The notes below the pieces were generated by a model. It was not told where the DNA came from. It did not search any database and saw only the letters and a list, made by a program, of their open reading frames with translations. Below are positions 55,085 to 61,409 of a stretch of 61,409 bases of DNA, one piece after another (the first letter of the stretch is position 1; each line of letters opens with the position of its first letter). Location of the stretch: assembly GCA_030065635.1 (NCBI GenBank), contig JASJDJ010000033.1, positions 1 through 61,409 on the forward strand. The letters are read 5' to 3'. The position numbers and the translations under genes were made by a program. This DNA is from Xenococcaceae cyanobacterium MO_188.B32 (lineage in GTDB: Bacteria > Cyanobacteriota > Cyanobacteriia > Cyanobacteriales > Xenococcaceae).

Positions 55085-58030
55085 TCAATTACCTACGAGA
55101 ACAAATGCAGCCCAATGATAGGGTAAAATATACGGAACGTGATCTGGAGGATTATCTATAAGACTATTTTGCGCAAAATGTAGAGCTTCAGAATTACTGA
55201 TATTGGCTTGATTATCTAGATATTGATAAAAACGTTCTACAATTTCATTTGTAACAGGTTGCTCTACGCTCCAGATAGGTGCTATTGTTCCTCTAGCTTC
55301 AGACTTAACTGCTATTCCAGCAAATCCTAAAACAGATCTATTGTCTCCTTTCGCTGTACTGCAAGAACTTAAAAAAAGTAATTCTAGTGTTCTATAATTA
55401 TTTCTGTTTTGTAGTAAGTTACCTAACTCATTGATCTTTATCTGATCCTCATCACTTATTTTTATATAGGCTTCGTCTGGATTAGAATTAAACCTACCAT
55501 GAGCTGCTATATGAATTAAGGAATATGATTTTAGTTTCAATTCTTCTTTTAAATTTGCTTTCTTATAATCGTTTTGGTTAATTGTTTTAAAGTTGATTTT
55601 AGCATTAGTCAATGTATTTTCTATAAAATCGATTTGTGCATTAAGATTTTTTTGAGTCACAATATCATAAGTATCTTTTGCACTCATGATTAATGCGTTA
55701 CGATCTGGTGATTTAGCACTTTTAGATCTTAATAGTTGAACTCCAGGAATTACGCTAGTTACGTAATTTTTTTGAACTACAAATTGCTCATTATCTAAGA
55801 GAGCAGACATGGGAATTGTCCGAAAGCCACTATCTAATACAAAAATTAGATTTTCTATCTTTTCTTGCTTTAATTTATTGGCAAATTTTTCTCCAATTAT
55901 CCATTTATACAATTTCTTTAATGGTTCTGGAGTATATTTAGATTGAATTTTCTCTGTCAAACTTTTTTGTGCTGATGCTAGTGTTTCTTTTATTTCTTTT
56001 TCTGAGTTTTCTTTGTCTATTTCAGGATTGTAGTACTCTAATTCTTGAGTTTCTCCTGGTAACTTAAGTATGACCGATATCTGATTTTTTAAAAGAATTG
56101 GATAAATGAAGGCTGCTTTCGTTGGATAATTATCAAGAATCCGATCAATTTCCGTAAACAATTCTTCTATGGGATCATTCGGCTTACTAATTTGTTGTAT
56201 TTGCACTGTTTCAATTTCCCCTTGTAAGTTGCACCGAAGGAAGTTTTCCAATTCTGCTAATTGAAGAGAGTCAACATAGTAAACTGCTTTCTTAAGCTTT
56301 TCTTGAGATGGATTCTTGTCCCAAACAGGCAAAAGCAGAGCGACTAGTTCTCGATAGAGAGGTTCCACATTGTCCCTAAAGTTAAACTGTACATCTGAAT
56401 TGATAGCAAGCAAATCACTGCGAACAGATTCGAGAGTTTTTATAGCAGCCTCGTAATTGGCGATCGCCTCTTCTCTCTGACCCTCAGCTTTAAACAGCCG
56501 TCCTAGCTGCCACTGCCACTGATATCCGAGCTCCGGGCTTTCGCTCAACTGGATCAAAGATAAAGTCTCATCCTCTTCACGCCGCTGAAGAAGCTCTAGT
56601 GCTTTTTCAGTCCACTGTTTGGCTTCTTCCCTGCATTCCTGAGTGTCTTGGCATAACTTCTGTGCTGCTCGGCTTTCCTCCGCTTTCTTCTCTTGCTGGG
56701 GCTGTTCATCTAGCCAACCTAAATACTCATACAAACCTCCGCGATCGCCAAGAGCATAAGACGCTGCACGCCGATCTTCTAGTTCCTCGGCATCTTGGAA
56801 GGCTGTTTCTAATAAGTTGTTGATGTTCTCCCAAGAGACAAGTTTAATCTGCTCTTCTGAGAGATTGTCGGTAGAAATTTTCTGTTTTAGGCAAGCCAGA
56901 CTCTTTGCAAAGTTAATTTGAGCGTAAACCGTTACCCTACTTATACGAGATTTCAGCTTTGTAGGCAAATGAGAAATTTGAATAAATTCTGATAATTTTT
57001 GTGCATAGTCCACTTCACCCGTCTGAACCAGCAGACTTAAAAGATTTAGTTGTGCTTTGATTTCCTTGGCTGACAAGGATGATTCCTTTGATTGCGTAAT
57101 CACCAACTGCTGATACTTCTCTTTATGCGCAGAGGAATTATCTTCTTCACTTGGAGGTTCCCTAATTATCACCTTCTCATATCTTCTTCTAGCCTCGTCG
57201 TAATATCCTTGAATTTCTTGATTGAAAGTTCCCTGATTTTCACAGCGCCAGGGAATATATTCATACTTAGGTTCTGCTCGGCGATCGCGTTCTAAATTTC
57301 CCCAAGCTCTGTAAGTGTTCCCTAGACTAAGTCTCGTAGCAGCTAGAGCATTTGGTTCATCAGTTAAATTTAAGGCTTTCTCTAAGACTATTTCTGACTC
57401 TTTTAATTTGCCAATTACCCGCAGGACATCACCGAAACTGCGCCAGACAACAACTTGGATACGGTCTGGCAGTTGTGGCAAAGTTTTGTTTACCTCCTCC
57501 GGATTTTCTTCAGTGGAGTCTTGATCTTGACAAAACTGAAGATCGGGCTCTAAAGCTTGTTCTAGCGTACTACAAGCGCGAGTGTACTGTCCTAATTCCT
57601 GAAATATCCGACTGAGGTTGGTTGAAGTTATAGCAAGATTATTCCAATCCCTTCGGGTTTCGAAATTGTCTATAGCTCGTTGCAAATAATTTACCGCTTC
57701 AGAAATCTGTCCCTTTCCGTAACAAATTTGCCCCTGTTCCACCAGTTTCTGGGCGCGTTCCTCAGGTGGCAAAGACTCTAACACCTCAGAAAACTGTTCG
57801 GTCTCGTAGCAAATGCTGCCCTGTTCTACCAATTCCTCAGCTCCATTCTGAGACTGATTAACTGGAATTTGGGATAAGCCAGGCAAAATATCTACTGAGA
57901 GAAATATGCCCAGTACCAGTAAAACCATTAAACGGTATGCCCTTCTTTTGACGAAACTTACCCATAATGGGATCAGCTTCAAAAAGAAGGATTCCACTGT
58001 ACGGTGAAAAGTATGCCATTTTCTTGCCAT
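55085..58030 (-). CDS. CHAT domain (caspase-like) protein with TPR repeats
   Basis: A 981-residue protein. An N-terminal signal anchor or signal peptide (YRLMVLLVLGIFLSVDILPG, about 32-51) puts the rest outside the cytoplasm. TPR-type repeats fill about 70-560. The C-terminal CHAT domain (about 640-981) has the caspase-like dyad: His844 in HIAAHGRFN and Cys890 in LFLSSCSTAKG. CHAT proteins are proteases of the caspase/separase clan in several systems. Here a TPR scaffold may recruit the substrate. The gene follows tpsB and overlaps it by 52 bases; Met35 (57928) is an alternative start. Confidence 0.92.
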   Translation of the reverse strand: MARKWHTFHRTVESFFLKLIPLWVSFVKRRAYRLMVLLVLGIFLSVDILPGLSQIPVNQSQNGAEELVEQGSICYETEQFSEVLESLPPEERAQKLVEQGQICYGKGQISEAVNYLQRAIDNFETRRDWNNLAITSTNLSRIFQELGQYTRACSTLEQALEPDLQFCQDQDSTEENPEEVNKTLPQLPDRIQVVVWRSFGDVLRVIGKLKESEIVLEKALNLTDEPNALAATRLSLGNTYRAWGNLERDRRAEPKYEYIPWRCENQGTFNQEIQGYYDEARRRYEKVIIREPPSEEDNSSAHKEKYQQLVITQSKESSLSAKEIKAQLNLLSLLVQTGEVDYAQKLSEFIQISHLPTKLKSRISRVTVYAQINFAKSLACLKQKISTDNLSEEQIKLVSWENINNLLETAFQDAEELEDRRAASYALGDRGGLYEYLGWLDEQPQQEKKAEESRAAQKLCQDTQECREEAKQWTEKALELLQRREEDETLSLIQLSESPELGYQWQWQLGRLFKAEGQREEAIANYEAAIKTLESVRSDLLAINSDVQFNFRDNVEPLYRELVALLLPVWDKNPSQEKLKKAVYYVDSLQLAELENFLRCNLQGEIETVQIQQISKPNDPIEELFTEIDRILDNYPTKAAFIYPILLKNQISVILKLPGETQELEYYNPEIDKENSEKEIKETLASAQKSLTEKIQSKYTPEPLKKLYKWIIGEKFANKLKQEKIENLIFVLDSGFRTIPMSALLDNEQFVVQKNYVTSVIPGVQLLRSKSAKSPDRNALIMSAKDTYDIVTQKNLNAQIDFIENTLTNAKINFKTINQNDYKKANLKEELKLKSYSLIHIAAHGRFNSNPDEAYIKISDEDQIKINELGNLLQNRNNYRTLELLFLSSCSTAKGDNRSVLGFAGIAVKSEARGTIAPIWSVEQPVTNEIVERFYQYLDNQANISNSEALHFAQNSLIDNPPDHVPYILPYHWAAFVLVGN

Positions 58031-59784
58031 GTTCTGTTCCTCAAATCCGCGTCAACTAAAGGAATTCCCCAGTCAAGGCGAGCGGTAAAATTGTCGCCCT
58101 GTTGCCACTGTAAACCAACACCAACAGATACTAAGTCGTTCGGTTCTGGGTTGGTTTTCTGAGAGCTGTTCCAGCCTCTGCCATAATCAATAAAGGGAAT
58201 GAGCTGTAATCTGCCTTGACCCTCAGAAATTCGGAGAATAGTCCGCCGAACTTCTATAGATGTGAATAGACCATTATCAGTGAGCAGCTGATCTTGCCGA
58301 TAACCTCTAACACTGCCCAAACCACCAACGGAAAACTGCTCTGAAGGCAACAGTACTCCAGCAAATTGGGCATTGGCACGAATTAACAGCGATGTTTCCT
58401 CATCTACGATACGTACCCACTGAGCTTGCCCTCTCCAAGCAAAAAACTGACTGTCAGGAATCTCCTCCACATTAGGAATTTGTCGCCTAACAGTTGAGTT
58501 AAAGGCATCGAGTCCCCAGCTGAATTCGGAGCGAAGAGCAATGACTTCTTGGGCATTTTGCAGCGTCCAGTCAGTCAGAAACCGCAGGGCAAAGATGCTG
58601 GTTTCACCATCATCACTCGCTCCTGGAGTAAGGGGAAAGGGCATCCCTAAGACGGAGGACTCATTTTCTCGCCAAAATCCTGTCAAACCAAAGGCTAATT
58701 CCTGAAAGGTTCGTTCCTTGATGCTGCGGATTACCGGCTGGCGCAGGGTAAGTTCATAGTAGCGAGACTCCGATTCAATATCCAAATCGTTAAAGGGAGG
58801 CTCAACAACATTGCTATCATTTTGGACATAATTAAAACGGAGGCTACCATTGCTGGCATTGAACGGCAACTCATAGCTAACATCTAAGCGATCGCTACCA
58901 TCGGTATTAATGTAGCCCAAGCTAATGCCATCCCCCAGTCCCAGTAAATTAGCTTTTCGCAGCAACACTCCCCTTTCAAAACTGCCAACACTGGGAGAGC
59001 GACCATTATCCAAGAAAACTTGAGGATTAAAGGTTGGTGCCGCAAGATACTTAACCTCCAGTATATTCTTCCCAGTATCCGATCCAGCTGACAGTGTAGC
59101 CGATATGCTTTCAATTAAAGGGTCGAGTTGCAGCAGTTGCAGTGCTTCCTGCAAATCATCAACATTCAAAGGCTCTTTTGGTTCAACTCCTAAACGCGAT
59201 CGCACATAACTATTAAGTCTACCAGCATTGCGAGCTATTACTTTAGGCTCCCCCTCTAATTTCCCTTCAATTACTTCAATTATGACTTTCCCTTTTCTGT
59301 TCTTTCTTGTTTCAAGAGGAATATTAATAATCGCTCCAGAGGTTCTGTATCCCTTGTTATTGTAAATACTAGCTACCTCAGCAGCAATCTGGAGCAATCT
59401 GGACAAGGAAATGGACTCGTCAGTCTTAGTCAAGACAGTGTCAAATGTTTCAGCTAATTCTTGAACTAATTCTTCCGAGCTGAAAACCGTGTGACCTCTG
59501 AATTCAAACTCGGTAACGGTGATACTCTCAGGAACCGTCTCAGGCAATTTTGGAGTTGTATTAGGGGAGGAAGGACCCTGTTTTAATAGGTCTTCTGCTG
59601 GCTGGGATGGTTTTGGGGTTGTTTGAGGAACATGGGAAGGTGGGTTAATATTCTGTGGAGGAGGAAGCTCAGGGGTTGCTTCGCCGTCAGGAACTTGAGC
59701 CAGCTCGATAGCCTGAGCATTAAAAGAACTAAAGCTCATGCTAATCAAAACCCCTAAACTTCCGTATAGCAAATGTTGTAACAA
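57979..59784 (-). CDS. Two-partner secretion porin (TpsB, ShlB/FhaC/HecB family)
   Basis: A 601-residue outer-membrane transporter. It has a signal peptide (about 1-27), a proline-rich linker (about 40-85) and two POTRA domains, EFEFRGHTVFSSEELVQELA (about 92-111) and the second from about 175. The 16-strand barrel runs from about 255 to the terminal WNPSF, whose final Phe is the usual Bam signal. The conserved VRGY motif of loop L6 is in GGLGSVRGYRQDQL (about 485-498). It exports TpsA proteins through recognition of their TPS domain. Both TpsA genes in the window are candidates for clients. Confidence 0.95.
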   Translation of the reverse strand: MLQHLLYGSLGVLISMSFSSFNAQAIELAQVPDGEATPELPPPQNINPPSHVPQTTPKPSQPAEDLLKQGPSSPNTTPKLPETVPESITVTEFEFRGHTVFSSEELVQELAETFDTVLTKTDESISLSRLLQIAAEVASIYNNKGYRTSGAIINIPLETRKNRKGKVIIEVIEGKLEGEPKVIARNAGRLNSYVRSRLGVEPKEPLNVDDLQEALQLLQLDPLIESISATLSAGSDTGKNILEVKYLAAPTFNPQVFLDNGRSPSVGSFERGVLLRKANLLGLGDGISLGYINTDGSDRLDVSYELPFNASNGSLRFNYVQNDSNVVEPPFNDLDIESESRYYELTLRQPVIRSIKERTFQELAFGLTGFWRENESSVLGMPFPLTPGASDDGETSIFALRFLTDWTLQNAQEVIALRSEFSWGLDAFNSTVRRQIPNVEEIPDSQFFAWRGQAQWVRIVDEETSLLIRANAQFAGVLLPSEQFSVGGLGSVRGYRQDQLLTDNGLFTSIEVRRTILRISEGQGRLQLIPFIDYGRGWNSSQKTNPEPNDLVSVGVGLQWQQGDNFTARLDWGIPLVDADLRNRTWQENGILFTVQWNPSF

Positions 59785-59803
59785 GTTAAACCTCTAAGAA
59801 CTT

Positions 59804-61330
59804 CTATTGAGCAGGACAAGGTGAAATGAACTGAGTTTTAGCAGAATGAGGAGAATGAATTGTTGTCCCTGAATCTGAGCCATTGTCTGACTTAGGTTCA
59901 AGGGGAATCCAATCTTCTAAAGCACCATCAGCATTGAGTGGTTCATCGGGGGTAACAGGTGAGCCACCCCGTCCAACATCAAAATACTCAACAGCTTCCC
60001 GTCCTCTAACTGTTTGGCAGCCCTGACTAATTTCGGTGTTAACTGGTTCCTCTGGTAAGGTAAGCAATCCGCGAGTTGGGTCAATGCCCGATGTATTAAT
60101 TTCTACCACACCGTTAAGTTCGGGGTTCTGTTGCGAAAAGGCCGTGATGTCGCTCAGAGGAGTTAGTTGCATGCGAAACTCAAGGCCAAAGATGGCGTTA
60201 GTAGTGATGTTGATCTTACCTCCCCTGCCCTCAAAGGCATTAGCAATGATATCGTTATTTTCGGAAGGGTAAGCGATGAGAAAGGGCGCGTTAATTATGA
60301 TATTTCCCCCATCCCCGCCAAACTGCTCATCACCAGCAGTGGCAGAGATTAAACTGTTGCGGCGTCGAAAGATCAAGGGGTCGTCGTCTATCTGGAGCGT
60401 AATATTACCTCCCAGATTGCTTCTGGTTTCTGCCGAGATTGCTGCTTCATTGTCAAGTGTCAGAGAGCCTGAGAAAATTTCAATATCACCCCCTTTTCCC
60501 TCTCCCTCACTATTTACAGCGACTCTGGCACCATCTTGAATTATTAAAGTTCTGGGAGCTATGATGTTGCCGATGATAATATTGCCCCCGTCGCCTGAAG
60601 ATTCAGAGGTAGTGTTGGCAAGGAGTCCAGTGTTTTCATCCCCTGTCAAGATAATGCTGTCAAGTACAATCAAGGTGATATCACCAGCTTTTTCGCTACC
60701 TTTTGTGATGGTGTTGAGATTTCCGCCATCCCTAACCTCCAAAGTTTTTGCAGTTACTTCGATGTTTCCCGCTGTTCCTTTATTAGAGGTTAGAGCGAGA
60801 ACTTGTGCTGCTTCTTTGACAGTCAAATGTGGGGTATTAATCGTTATATTTCCAGCATTACCAGCATCTAAAAAAGTGCCAGAAGTCAAGGCGCTGCGAG
60901 TAGTTGGTTGAGACTCCTTTTGGATTATTTGTGGAATTTGAACAAATCCTATTGTTATTGGTCCCACGATGCTTAGGGTTGTTGTTAACCTAGTTGGTTC
61001 TATGGGTTTTGAACCTGTTCCAATAACTTCTACAGCTTCAGAAGCAATTACTCGCAAATCTCCTCCCTGTCCACTACTATAAGTTTCAGTCGCTACCACT
61101 GCCTCTTCTCGAACAATCAGCTTCCCAGTGAAAATATTCAAGTCTCCTGCGTTTCCAGAACCAAAAGTTCTGGTGGACAAGCGGCTAGCCAATTGCTCAT
61201 CAGCTGAAGTTCCAATTACTTTTACGGAATCTGGGGCAATCACGGTTAAATTTCCACCTCGATCACCACCTGAAGTTTCAGATGATATCTTTGCTCCATC
61301 TTGGGGGATGGCAACGATTCGTGAAATAAA
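59804..61330 (-). pseudogene. Second TpsA (filamentous haemagglutinin-type), 5' end disrupted
   Basis: From a Met at 61243 there are 479 codons of beta-helix with GNITIN/GGDIEIF-type repeats. They end in a tail nearly the same as the other TpsA: SQGCQTVRGREAVEYFDVGR ... SPCPAQ. Upstream the homologous frame continues as ISRIVAIPQDGAKISSETSG but meets TGA near 61330, while a GFDGDMTL piece in another frame continues beyond. The TPS domain and signal peptide lie outside or are lost. As it stands it would not be secreted. It is 19 bases upstream of tpsB and on the same strand, the standard order. Confidence 0.75.
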
Positions 61331-61409
61331 GGGTCATATCCCCATCAAACCCTTATCCTGATTGAGTTTCATCAACTAAGACAAAAGCGAAAAGCCAAAA
61401 TTTAAAGCT

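Noticed and set aside
60036-60911. Plus-strand ORFs inside the second TpsA gene
   Set aside because: The same antisense effect of beta-helix repeats.

Overview
The window reads as chromosome of a cyanobacterium, probably a Pleurocapsa/Stanieria-like or other large-genome type (inference). It opens inside psbA (photosystem II D1), carries many GCGATCGC (HIP1) octamers, has AT-rich coding sequence, and holds cyanobacterial family types: a group 2 sigma factor, DUF4336, DUF928, CHAT/TPR, pentapeptide repeats and filamentous-haemagglutinin proteins. No tRNA, rRNA or CRISPR array was seen.

Layout. 1-12 kb is mostly housekeeping: psbA end and terminator, an AI-2E/PerM permease, two gene stumps (TetR, ABM-like), an ACP-aminoacyl-oxoamine-synthase fusion, a sigma factor, DUF4336, phosphoglucomutase, a tnpB stump, a CBS protein, a HEAT-repeat (NblB-like) protein, a TPR protein and larB. 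12-48 kb is a large surface-polysaccharide island. A TagA/WecG-type glycosyltransferase is on the plus strand. Then, almost all on the minus strand, come GT4, GT2 and GT61 glycosyltransferases, an O-antigen-ligase-like membrane protein, three sulfotransferases, three methyltransferases, a Wzm/Wzt-type ABC exporter, a Wzc-like tyrosine autokinase and the initiating sugar transferase. Read from 47.6 kb leftwards this is an assembly line: priming transferase, chain-length kinase, exporter, then modification and chain-building enzymes. The likely product is a sulfated extracellular polysaccharide. 48.3-50.1 kb is a decayed insertion sequence with perfect 15-bp ends. 50.3-61.4 kb is a two-partner-secretion locus: TpsA (FHA), pentapeptide protein, DUF928 protein on plus; CHAT caspase-like TPR protein, TpsB (ShlB/FhaC) and a second, broken TpsA on minus.

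Mobile DNA is dense in the island: one intact TnpB gene, two TnpB stumps, an IsrB-type (HNH-less IscB relative) OMEGA element with a clearly foldable omega-RNA region, two copies of one MITE-like element, a second MITE with a TAA duplication, partial duplications of island genes, and a conserved double palindrome found three times beside TnpB/IsrB sequences.

The most notable observation is the IsrB element. It has inserted in a DUF29 gene that sat between wzm and wzt. Both halves of DUF29 can be read on either side, so the element's ends can be placed to within a few bases. The omega-RNA candidate lies between the left end and the isrB start codon. The second is the TPS/CHAT locus, where two TpsA proteins share the same cysteine-containing C-terminal tail and flank a CHAT protease-like protein carrying intact His/Cys residues. 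All calls come from reading the sequence; no database search or folding program was run.
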